Positions 53,119 through 63,175 of a DNA stretch of 64,000 bases are shown here, in pieces. The stretch spans positions 62,001 to 126,000 of the forward strand of contig PQWQ01000025.1 in the NCBI GenBank assembly GCA_002943765.1, read 5' to 3'. The number at the start of each line of letters is the position of its first letter. Positions within the stretch are counted from its first letter, which is position 1. The position numbers were made by a program, and so were the translations under genes. The notes under the pieces are model-generated. The model searched no databases, was not told the origin of the DNA, and saw only the letters and a list, made by a program, of their open reading frames with translations. Source of the stretch: Psoroptes ovis (Eukaryota; Arthropoda; Arachnida; Sarcoptiformes; Psoroptidae).

Positions 53119-53759
53119 TACCTCATTCATTGATAGTTTGGTGCTGCTTATCTTTCTTGTATTTACACAATCAAATTTCGCCCGATTGCGAAAAACCAGA
53201 AAACAAATGTTATCATCATCTGAAATTATTAGGTTGTCCGTAAAGTTTTGGCTGATTTTTATGAGCAACTCTATTGATTAAGCCGAATGAACTTTTCGGA
53301 CAACCTAATAGTTCTTATCAACCAAACTCATTCAAATTTATTTTCGAATCTCATCGCAAATTTATTCAAATCAACAAAAATAGATTTAAATTTATTTAAG
53401 CGAAATGTCATTGAAAGATAAGCTTTATGGAAGTTTTATGGAAGATTTATATTGGTGTATGGTGTTGGCAGCATCCATATCATATCGGTCAATCATTTCG
53501 ATTACGATTAATTTCGACTGATTTAAAATCGAATCTATCAGCTTATAGCTTCCAAACTCCAATATTAATAATGTCCTTGTATCATTATCATCCAAATACA
53601 CATCATATATTGAATGTCATTGATTTTGAATAAAGAAATATTTTGTATCAAATTGAATTGAACTGAATTGAATCGAATTAAATTAAGGATTTTGGATTTA
53701 ATAATTCCTCGAAATCGAATGTTTCAAGCATCAAGACTATAGCCTTGAGTAACAACACG
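53119..53759. other. Intergenic NELFCD-AASS
   Basis: Holds one MITE (53229) and, at 53427-53633, a 68-codon open frame beginning MEVLWKIYIGVWCWQHPYH and ending just before an AATAAA signal. I cannot tell whether that is a gene or chance. Confidence 0.5.
53229..53308 (-). mobile_element. Mariner-like MITE, asymmetric core
   Basis: Left TTAGGTTGTCCGTAAAG, right perfect with TA; core TTTTGGCTGATTTTTATGAG. About 110 bp after the NELFCD stop codon. Confidence 0.9.
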
Positions 53760-56700
53760 ATGTATTTACCATATCTAATGAATCGATTATCGAATCGTTT
53801 AACTTCGATATCTCGATCGTATCGAACATCATCGATACGTTGGCGATCGACGACTTCGGACAAAAATGATGGACGAAAAATTCTCGGTAAGTCTTTGTTA
53901 CCCTTGGTGATTCTGATGATAATCGATTAATCGATTGTTTATTTGTTCAATTATCGAAGCGATTAGACGTGAAGATGCTTCGATTTGGGAACGACGTGCA
54001 CCATTAGCCCCGCTGCACGTGCGACAACTGGTACGTAAAGGTGTAAAGGTCATCGTGCAACCATCGAATCGTCGTGCTTACCCACTGCAAGCCTATGTAC
54101 AATCTGGTGCCGTTGTACAAGAAGATATCAGTGAAGCACCGGTTATTATCGGTGTCAAGCAGGTACCGGTTGATCTACTGCTACCAAACAAGACCTATGC
54201 CTTCTTCTCGCATACGATCAAAGCCCAAGAGGCTAATATGCCCTTGTTGGATGCATGTCTTGATCGTAATATTCGGCTGATTGATTATGAGAAAATGGTC
54301 GATTCAATGAATCAAAGGGTCGTAGCGTTTGGCCGTTATGCTGGCATTGCCGGTATGATCAATATTATGCATGGTTTGGGGCTACGGTTGTTGGCCCTTG
54401 GCCATCATACACCGTTTATGCATATTGGTCCGGCACATAATTATCGTGATAGTGGCCATGCTAAACAATCGGTACGAGCTTGTGGTTATGAAATTGCACT
54501 GGCTATGATGCCTCGATCGATTGGTCCGTTGACGTTTGTGTTCACCGGGTCAGGTATGTTCAGTCATTAGGTTAAAATAGATGACCAAATGATTAATTTT
54601 GAATATGAATTTTTCGCTAGGAAACGTATCGCAAGGTGCTCAAGAACTATTTCAAGAACTACCATTCGAATATGTTGACGTTAAAGACCTGCCACACGTA
54701 TCACAGTTAGGACAAACAACCAAAGTATATGGTGCTGTCGTATCACGTATGGATCATTGGGTCCATAAAAATGGTTCCGCATTCGACCCTGAAGAAGCTG
54801 ACCAACATCCGGAACGTTATTATTCGAATTTTGCTTCGAACATTGCTCCACATGCTTCGGTCATTGTCAACGGGATTTATTGGTCCCCTGACTCACCACG
54901 GTTACTGACCATTCCGGACGCTAAGCGGTTGATTCAACCACATTATGCACCATGGCTACCGACATCAATAGGTTCACCAGCGCTGCCCCATCGGCTACTG
55001 GCCATATGTGATATCAGTGCTGACCCTGGTGGTTCGGTGGAATTTATGACCGATTGTACAACCATTGATAATCCATTTTGTTTGTATGATGCTGATTATA
55101 ATCAAAAAACAAGTGATTTTGCCGGTAAGTACCCTTGTTTGGATTCATTTCAAGGTCATTTTCGAATAATTTTTGAATTTCCCGCCATAGGACCTGGGGT
55201 GCTCGTATGTTCAATCGATAATATGCCTACACAGCTACCGTTGGAAGCCACTCAATCATTCGGAGACTTGCTTAAACCATACATATTCGATATAATCAAT
55301 TCGGACGCACAGCAATCGTTTGAATCATATGATGCTAGCGATATTGTTAAACGTGCGACCATCGCTAGCAATGGAAAGTTGACACCGAATTTCGAATACA
55401 TTATGGAAATGCGTCAACAAAAAGAACGCAATAAATTTGGTAGCAAATCGCGGCAGGACAGCGGAAAATCGGTCCTGGTACTTGGGGCCGGATTCGTAGC
55501 ATCACCATTGGTCGAAATATTGACACGTGATGAAAAAGTACACGTAATGATTGCATCGGATTTGCAAGGACCAAGTGAAAATGTAGCCAAAAATGCTAGC
55601 AAAGCTAATGCTGAATCAGTGGTCGTTGATGTGCTGAAAAATCATGACCATCTCGATCAATTGATACGGGAATCCGACCTGGTCATTAGTTTGTTGCCGT
55701 ATTCCCTTCATCCAATGATCGCTGAAAAATGTATTCGATTCCAAAAGAATATGGTCACAGCAAGCTATAAAACGGCCGAAATGAAAGCGTTGAATGATGC
55801 AGCCATTGAAGCTGGCGTAACAATTATGAATGAAGTAGGCCTTGATCCTGGAATCGATCACCTATTCGCTATGGAATGTTTTGAACAAGTTCATTCGAAT
55901 GGTGGTAAAATTGTATCGTTTAAATCATTTTGTGGTGGTGTACCGGCACCTGAATCAGCTGATAATCCATTGTTGTACAAGTTTAGTTGGAATCCACGTG
56001 GTGTTATGCTCAATACACTGTCTGGTGCCCGATGGTTGGAACAAGGAAAAATTTTCGAAATTGAACAAGGTGGTGCATTGATGAACGCCACGCGTGAAAT
56101 TGATTTCCTTAAAGGTTTCAATTTTGAAGGTTTCCCCAATCGTGATTCATTGATTTATAAAGATGTTTATGGGTTGAATTCAGTTCACACGTTGTTACGT
56201 GGTACATTAAGGTTAGTACCTTTGATTTTTTTTGATTTTTTGCAACGTATAAACTCAAATTTTAACCAACCAACCCGAAACCACCCAGATACAAAGGCTT
56301 CTGCAATGTGATCAAAGGATTTCACATTATGCAATTGCTCGACAGTAACCCCCATCCGCTGCTGCACCCTAACGGTCCCGACATTACATGGCGTCAGTTC
56401 ATTGCCAATCTGCTGGGGCAACCTGAGGACATATTGCCGACTACGGTCAAGAACCTTATGTTTGAAAAACTTGAACAAGATGAACAGCGGTTGCAGGCTT
56501 TTGACAAGTTAGGCCTATTGGATGATGAGTTGATCGCTAAGAAACATTCACCATTCGAAACGCTGATGTTCTATTTCACCAATAAACTAATGTATCAACC
56601 ATCCGAACGAGATTTAGTCGTCCTTCGCCATGAAATCGGTATCGAATGGCCTGATCAACAGGCGAGCAACAAAGAAATTCGAAACATTAACCTTATTGTT

Positions 56701-56898
56701 TATGGTGATGAAATGGGTTATTCAGCTATGGCCAAAACTGTTGGCTACCCTACCGGTATAGCTGCACAAATGATATTGAATGGTGAAATTCAAGACAAAG
56801 GTGTAATTGGGCCTACATCGCAAAGCGTATACAATACAATGATCAAACGGTTGCGTATGGAAGGTATTAAGGCTAGTGAAAGTACGATCAAGTGTTGA
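53760..56898 (+). CDS. AASS: Alpha-aminoadipic semialdehyde synthase (LKR/SDH)
   Basis: Bifunctional mitochondrial enzyme for the first two steps of lysine breakdown: lysine-ketoglutarate reductase, then saccharopine dehydrogenase. Five exons: 53760-53886, 53960-54553, 54621-55124, 55191-56211, 56289-56898, giving 951 aa (human 926). The N-terminus MYLPYLMNRLSNRLTSISRS is Arg/Ser-rich with no acids, typical for import. The LKR half has IRREDASIWERRAPLAP, TYAFFSHTIKAQEAN and LLALGHHTPFMHIGPAHNYR. The SDH half starts near 500 with the NAD-binding VLVLGAGFVASPLVEIL (about 505-521), then DPGIDH and CGGVPAPESADNPL. The C-terminus has GYSAMAKTVGYPTGIAA. An in-frame TTG lies upstream, but ATG 53760 is the first methionine. 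It converges with the pseudokinase gene, stop codons 108 bp apart. Confidence 0.96.
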
Positions 56899-57006
56899 AA
56901 TTTTAGGGTTTAAAGATAATTGAAGACAAATGAATACATTACAAGTGATTTCAATGTGTAAATATATCAAAAAAATAAATTTAATCATTTAATTCGAATT
57001 TCGAAT

Positions 57007-58221
57007 TCAACAAACAAACGATCTACTACGAAACCAATCATCTTTATCAATGAAATCAAATGGGATACGATCATTAGCGTTCGAACGCATCAGCGCGAAT
57101 AAGAAACTCCGTAATTCTTGCGATATTCCAGGTATTTTCGTTATGTTAAACCATATTTCATCATCTAAATTAGCGTGAGGATAATCCATATTGTATGGAT
57201 AATAACGGGTTAAAATAAAGAATAAATTCGAACCAAATGACCAAATATCGGCACAAATCGGATCGTAGTATTCATTTGGGTTTCCATAAACTTCGGGTGC
57301 TTGAAAATTTGGTCCATCCGCCCTCTGGCGGTCTAATGGCAAACATTGACAAAAATTAATATCATTTTCATCGATATTCCAATAAATAATCGAATTTTTA
57401 AACCCGGTCAACTTAATACACAGCTCATTACCCATAGGTTTCAGCAACAGGTGGTTAGGTCTTATGCTCCGGTGCGCTATGCCGCTATCCCCGAGGAAAT
57501 CCAGCGCCCTGTACAGCTGTTTAGACCAAAAACACAGCTGCCGTTCGGTGATTGGTTGATTATCCATTTCGACATATGTCAACATATTACCACGTGGTAC
57601 GAATTCCTGAAAAATGTATATTTGGATCGTATTGCTAGGATTCGAATCATCAGCGAAAATTTCCCACGTGTTCACAATGTACGGATGTTTACGACCTAGA
57701 TGGCGTAATATTTTCAAATATAATTGAAGGCTATCGCCTGATACATTCCGGATAATTCGAGCCATCATAATGTATTCGGGCATTTGAACATTTTTGGCCG
57801 GATACATTTCTTGTTGGTATTCGTTGTTGGAGCCATCACTGTCGTCGTTGAGCCGGTTATTCATATCAATCTGATACGATTGAAACGCCTTGGGCGCTTG
57901 CCGCACCAACAGCGGACCATCTTGCGCATTCAACTGTTCAATTTGTGATCGCAACAAGCTACGGGTGAACAGCAGTTTACGTTGTGATATTTTCTGTGTA
58001 TATTTGGCCGATATCGATGGATCAGCTGAACGTGCAATCGATTGTTGCGCATCAGCTGTGGTCGATGTGGATTGGCCAGGCATCGAACGTATTTGTTTGT
58101 TTGATCTGGCTGATGATGCTGCGCCAGTGGTTGTTGCTGTGGTGGCGCCAGCTGTTTTCGTAGTACTAGATGATGATGATTTACGCATACTTTGTGCCAT
58201 TGAATGATTGAAGAACGGCAT
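57007..58221 (-). CDS. Pseudokinase, catalytically dead protein kinase fold
   Basis: 404 aa, single exon, ATG at 58221. The first 90 residues are Ser/Thr/Ala-rich, then a kinase-like domain runs from about 135 to 400. Structural motifs are kept: APE (308-310) and DIWSFG (325-330). All three catalytic signatures are lost. The VAIK lysine is R155 in MMARII. HRD is HRS (250-252) followed by IRPNHLLL, so the base aspartate is Ser and the catalytic-loop Asn is displaced. DFG is replaced by TGF (272-274). Phosphotransfer is therefore not expected; a scaffold or regulatory role is inferred. The overall look (SKQLYRALDFLGDSGIAHRS) is closest to the CAMK/TSSK-like group, which is only an impression. 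Nothing suggests a broken gene: the frame is intact. Confidence 0.85.
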   Translation of the reverse strand: MPFFNHSMAQSMRKSSSSSTTKTAGATTATTTGAASSARSNKQIRSMPGQSTSTTADAQQSIARSADPSISAKYTQKISQRKLLFTRSLLRSQIEQLNAQDGPLLVRQAPKAFQSYQIDMNNRLNDDSDGSNNEYQQEMYPAKNVQMPEYIMMARIIRNVSGDSLQLYLKILRHLGRKHPYIVNTWEIFADDSNPSNTIQIYIFQEFVPRGNMLTYVEMDNQPITERQLCFWSKQLYRALDFLGDSGIAHRSIRPNHLLLKPMGNELCIKLTGFKNSIIYWNIDENDINFCQCLPLDRQRADGPNFQAPEVYGNPNEYYDPICADIWSFGSNLFFILTRYYPYNMDYPHANLDDEIWFNITKIPGISQELRSFLFALMRSNANDRIPFDFIDKDDWFRSRSFVC

Positions 58222-58423
58222 TGTGGCTGTTTGATTATTAATTCAAGAGGTATGTACCTTATAGAAAACGTTGAAAATCGAAGGATTAAGAATCAAAAAA
58301 TCGAATATTTCACAGAATATTTTTAGCGTAATCCATGGCTATTTATGTTCAAATACTGATTTAATTAATTCGATTAATTAATCGAATCGAATCAATTAAT
58401 TTGAATCAACTTTTTTTTTCCTT

Positions 58424-58496
58424 TGCACTCGACGCCATCTGGCGGCTTCATAGTGAATCATTACTTGCAGGGCGCCAACAAGGCGCCCTCGGAGTG
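58424..58496 (+). mobile_element. piggyBac-like palindromic fragment
   Basis: TTGCACTCGACGCCATC left, AAGGCGCCCTCGGAGTG right; inner GGCGCC present. The same TTGCACTCGACGG start occurs in the HAAO intron copy. No TTAA seen. Confidence 0.4.
58430..58446 (-). promoter_or_regulatory. CTCF-like motif inside palindromic fragment
   Basis: The minus strand reads GCCGCCAGATGGCGTCG. It could equally be read as a YY1-type site. Confidence 0.22.
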
Positions 58497-58514
58497 AAAC
58501 TTGTAATTTGTTTA

Positions 58515-58596
58515 TTAGGTTGTCCCATAAGTTCTTGCCGTTTTTCGAATGTAAAAAAAAATTTAAAAAACAGCAAGAACTTATGGGACAACCCAA
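58515..58596. mobile_element. Mariner-like MITE, CCCATAAG hairpin class
   Basis: Left perfect; right end CAACCCAA. Inner TTCTTGCCGTTTTT against AAAAACAGCAAGAA. The only copy of this class in the gene-dense half. Confidence 0.9.
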
Positions 58597-58628
58597 TATT
58601 TAAAATTGATGCATTAAGCATATGTGAC

Positions 58629-58641
58629 AACAGATGGCGCC
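58629..58641 (+). promoter_or_regulatory. CTCF-like motif
   Basis: AACAGATGGCGCC, same core as at 5628 and 33841; lies between the 3' end of GluN1 and the pseudokinase promoter. Confidence 0.28.
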
Positions 58642-58980
58642 TAAAAACAATCAAGAAATCTAAAAACTTTTGTTTAAGACAGTCAAAGGCTATTTCTGAT
58701 TCGCTGCTTTTAAGCTTTTAAGGATGACAATGACAAAGCACATCTTTAGTCATGATCATCATCATCATCATCATTGGTATATAAGACACCGATCATCTCA
58801 AGAAATTTAAAGTCATCTAGATGTTTATGTTTATTCAGTTGTATTCAGCCTTAAAAGTTTTAGTCTCATCATTCAAGCAATGCCAATCAACAGCTTGGTC
58901 ATAATGATGCGATGAGCTGGCGGCAATTTTCCACCGATCATTCCAGCATGGTGCGCAGAGGGTAAGCCACGAAATTGCCC

Positions 58981-61900
58981 TTAATTTTTCGAAGTCGACT
59001 GTTGCGGCTGCGGCATTGTAGCCGCAGCTTGCGTACCGCCTGTCGTCGTTTCGTACCCAATCGAATATTCTCGCCGTAATTTTGGCTTGTTAACGTTGCG
59101 GATTCGGGCATTGGCCATCGGATGTTGTTCTTGTTGCATCAGCTGATGTTTGCGGTTGTTCACCGCTGAACATGTATTGATGTGTTTCAACTCCAGATAC
59201 GTTGGTGGCTGTACTGGTCGACCCGTGGTGTAATCATTAGCGCAGCGGCCATCTTGCGGCAGTGATATCGATGATTGCGGATGTGAACTACTATCGATCA
59301 TTTCGATCGATGATGATGTCGAAAATCGTTCATCACTAAGACTTTTCGAATAATGACGCATCTGTTGTCGACGCCGGTGTAATGCTTGATGATCCAAGTA
59401 TCGTTGTTGGGCGGCCAGCTTCAGCGATTCTTTACGAAGTTTTCTTTTCTGGCCCCAGGGGGGAAGATATGAATCAAGATTAAAGGGTCATCAAGGATCA
59501 TCAACAAGGTACGTACCTGTACGAGCTCTTTCCACCGATCCCAAGCATTTCGTGCCAGTTCCATACGTTTTAGCTTGCGGGTTTGATGTTGTTTGTAGAA
59601 TATTTCAAACATAATCAACCCTATACCCCCTAGGATACCGGTTGCGACCAATATAAATACTCCGGCCATATTCTTAAGGCCTAAGGTCGGTGGAAAATGT
59701 TCGGTTCGTATCGAGCATACTTTCTCATTGAGCAGTATCCATTTTTGGTCTAAATCTTCCATGAAACCGCTTTCGTGCATCCCAAGCAGCGCAAGCGATA
59801 CCCGATCTTTCCAGTATATTTTGTCTGCGTTCGGTTGAGTGGGGGTCAAAGGTCAGGGTCAGGTTAAGAGGTTAGGGTAAGAGTCAAATAGAAGAGAAAA
59901 AATTGAGTTTCAGGCTGAATTCGCACATGAATTCTATCAGGTACTAACCTTTCGGCAGACCTATAGCATAACCTGAACGGCCAAAATGTTCACCCGAAAT
60001 GATCAGTTCGCAATCGTTGGCCGCTTCGTATTCGAGCCGAGCGCTGTCCCATATGAATGCGCTTAGGGTACCTATTTGAAAAAAATTGAAAATCAGCTGA
60101 TTACAAAGGGTCTAAGAAAGGGTCTATACCTGATTTAACGGCCGCAATAGCATCTTCAACATTGTTGAAAAATATTTCCGACATTCGTTGATGCATCAGC
60201 TTCAGCTCCACCTGGCGTTTGAAATAATTATCAACAGCACTATCTCTTACGGTCGAATAATTAAAACCTTCAGGTGGTGTACGCAACCGTGGGTCATTGA
60301 TCCCAGACAACGCAGTTTGTGGCCGATCCAAAACGAGGAATGCGGCCAAATTAGCGGTGTAAGACGCTACAATGATCATGGCGAATCCAGCCCAAACCAT
60401 ACCCAGTACGCGGCCACTAAAACTACGTGGTGTACCTTCACCGATGCCCGAATTAAACAATACACCCCATGCAAACCATATGGCACTGGATAGATTGAGG
60501 GCATCTTCTTCGGTGATTGTTTCACAATTCGGTAATTTATAACGGCCAAATGGGCTAAAACGATCCAATAGGTAAAGGGCCAAGGCCACAACATGTACCG
60601 CAACGAACACCGATACCCATAAACTATTTTGAAAAGGTTGTAAAAACGATGTCAATGGATGACCCAACCGGTGGATGGCTTGCTGTTTTTGCAGAATGGT
60701 TATACCTTGATATTTGAATGGTTTCGTAAAATCAATCGCAAGCGATCGTTCTGGGGTGATGGTCAACGCAGCTATAACCATATCGGCATGGCCATAATAA
60801 AGTTCACCAAGCAGCCCAGACCATTCATGATGGCCAGTTTGTCGATTGTATTTATATGACCCGTAAAGGCCATCTTCCACCTGATAAAGGTGATAGGTGA
60901 AATTCAGCTGTTGCGACAGTTGGATGAGCAAGTCGATACAATAGCCTTCGCAGCAATAATTTTCATAATAATATCGATCAGTATTATTCCTACGACGTCT
61001 TATAGGGCAAAGGACTTGACCTTGCGAACATTTCCGTTGACCTTTACGCATAGGCAGCACCCAAACGAACGGGATTTCAGCCAGCGTAACAATGTTCAAG
61101 TGTTCAGGTGTTGAATAACTTTTTGGTTTCACCGTTTGATTACCAGGCCAAACAATCGCCGATTGATTAATCGATATTTTCATTTGCATTTCATTCCGGT
61201 CATAATAAAAATGGCCAACATTTTTCAATATTGAATTACCAATGATTACCGGTATGGATTGATTAGACTCGATATTCGCTTGTTGATTCCATATTTCATA
61301 TTCACCATGGCGCCGGTCACCGTATTCATTGAATGATAGTTTACCTGTTTTCCCAAAAATGATCGTTTGATCGATCAGATACCGGTACAGGAGTTCACCA
61401 CGGGGCCATGCGGCATCGCCGCCGATATTATGGCAATTTTTGGGCGGTAACCGATCAGCTATCGCCGAGAGATTACCATCACGATGCATGTCTTTGAGTG
61501 CATTCGCTATCACATCAACACTGTCAGCGATATGTGCCTCTACATTTTGTTGATGCCGATAGCGGATGGCCAAAAACCCTACGGGTAAATTGGCCGCAAA
61601 CAGCGCCTGCTCCGATACGATCCATACGTTACCATTACCGGTCATATTCATGGCCGTGATTTCGGCCAAAATCTTCTCGGCATCGGTCTCAATGTACAGA
61701 CAATAAATGCGGCAAGTTGTATTGTATTGTTGGCGAATTACGTTCAGCTCATGCCGCAACCGTGGCCGCCGTGAATCATATTCAATGATTGTTTCAATGT
61801 CAAGGTTATAATAATCCGAGAGCTGCAAGAATCGAGTCTTCAAATAGCGGCCATTAATTGAATCCGATACGATAAAATGGACGCATTCGAATTCGAAATA

Positions 61901-62695
61901 TTTCAGTAGCTGGATCTGGAGTGGTCAGAATGGAAACGTAATTGAAATCGCTTGGAATTAAATTAAAGGGTTAATCCGTCAATTAACCCTTGATTAACCC
62001 TCAACTTACCCAAACATCAGCCTGCTGCGCATAAGTGGGCGTCGTACGCATATATGAATGATAAAGGCTTTTATCCGAATATAAACAATGGCGATTCGTG
62101 AGGCCAATGATCGGTACGGCAAATATGGACAACGTGAATACGATCGAATTGGATTCGATTTGATTGTGGTCAAATTGATTCGAATTGAAACCATGGTCAT
62201 CATCCGAACTATCATCAATGATGATGGCAACATTTTCGAAAGGCATCAAATTTCGGCAGAAATTTCTAAGGTTCGCAATTTCATCCGGTTCGATGAGGAT
62301 ACTGTGGCCATGTAGCCGTACACCGGCCGGTAATCGATGGTCATCTTCGAAATTCAAGTCGTCAATAACCTTCGGCGGGGGTTCAGCAGGGGTTAATGGT
62401 GGTTATTTGATTCGAATTAATCAAGTTTTTCACCAAGTTTTCCAAAGGTACATACCTTTTCAAAATGTTCGACGTGTTGCCGAGTGCGTAACACGGCACC
62501 AATATGAAAATTCTGAACCTTCTGCTGCGTCTGCTGCTGTTGCGGTTGATACTTTTGCGGCTGTTTTGGTTGACCTTGGACATTTTGGACCGACAATGTC
62601 AAAATAGTTAATATGGAATATACGAAGATTGTCCACCTGATACACAGGTGTAAATAGTGATTATTAAGGCAAATGGACGCGTCCATGGACATCAT
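58981..62695 (-). CDS. Nmdar1: NMDA-type glutamate receptor subunit 1 (GluN1)
   Basis: Obligatory, glycine-binding subunit of NMDA receptors in neurons. Six exons on the minus strand: 62695-62456, 62369-62010, 61915-60130, 60071-59949, 59824-59517, 59448-58981, giving 1094 aa (human 938). Signal peptide RWTIFVYSILTILTLSVQ; amino-terminal domain with VQNFHIGAVLRTRQHVEHF and GLTNRHCLYSDKSL; ligand domain NYCCEGYCIDLLIQLS, FTKPFKYQGITILQK. The pore loop LSSAIWFAWGVLFNSGIGEG contains the N-site asparagine (about N688). M3 is SYTANLAAFLVLDRP; M4 is NMAGVFILVATGILGGIGLI. Glycine-contact residues T and R (ALTITPERS) and D (FIWDS) are present, but the S of the human SSVD motif is Ala (DSAVD). The cytoplasmic tail is Gln/Ser-rich and unlike vertebrate tails. 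The ATG at 62695 is the first in frame without a stop. Confidence 0.95.
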
Positions 62696-63137
62696 CGGTA
62701 CTCGTGAATTAAACGGGGTCAAATGGACTAGTGTTTTCTACGAGTGACAGGTTTTCGAATCATGGTGCACAATGTATTAAGGCAACAAAGGGTTATTCAG
62801 AGGTCGAGTGGTTGGTGAAAATTCTTCGGGTCCCGAGAAATATCTTTGAGAAATGAGCGGACGAATCAAAGTGACAAGTGACCGCCGTTTCGGATGCTCA
62901 ATGTTTTGTTTATTTTCGGTGATCGAGATCGAGGTGAGGATGGCCGCATTGATCACTGTTCTCATTGATTCATTCGGTTTACGCATCCGCATTCAGGATG
63001 CTCTCCGATTATTTGTTTATGTTAGAATGAACGAATAATGCTAGAATTGGAACCAACGAATTTTGCGCATGTCCAAACGTATTTTTGGACGTCTTGAGAC
63101 CATTCTTAATTATGAATTTGTTGTGAATCAAATAGAA
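62696..63137. other. Upstream region of GluN1
   Basis: Presumably the GluN1 5' UTR and promoter on the minus strand. A 61-codon plus-strand ORF exists but shows nothing recognisable. Confidence 0.5.
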
Positions 63138-63152
63138 CAGTGATTCTCAACC
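63138..63152 (+). mobile_element. hAT-like left terminus
   Basis: CAGTGATTCTCAACC, one base from the CAGTGGTTCTCAACC type. It directly precedes the minisatellite; the right end would lie beyond the window. Confidence 0.5.
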
Positions 63153-63175
63153 ACTACTCACAGATGGCAATGTAT

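Larger units (their letters stand above)
58222..58980. other. Intergenic pseudokinase-GluN1
   Basis: Contains the pseudokinase upstream region, a piggyBac-like palindrome (58424), a hairpin MITE (58515), two CTCF-like words, and the GluN1 3' UTR side. No gene seen. Confidence 0.6.
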
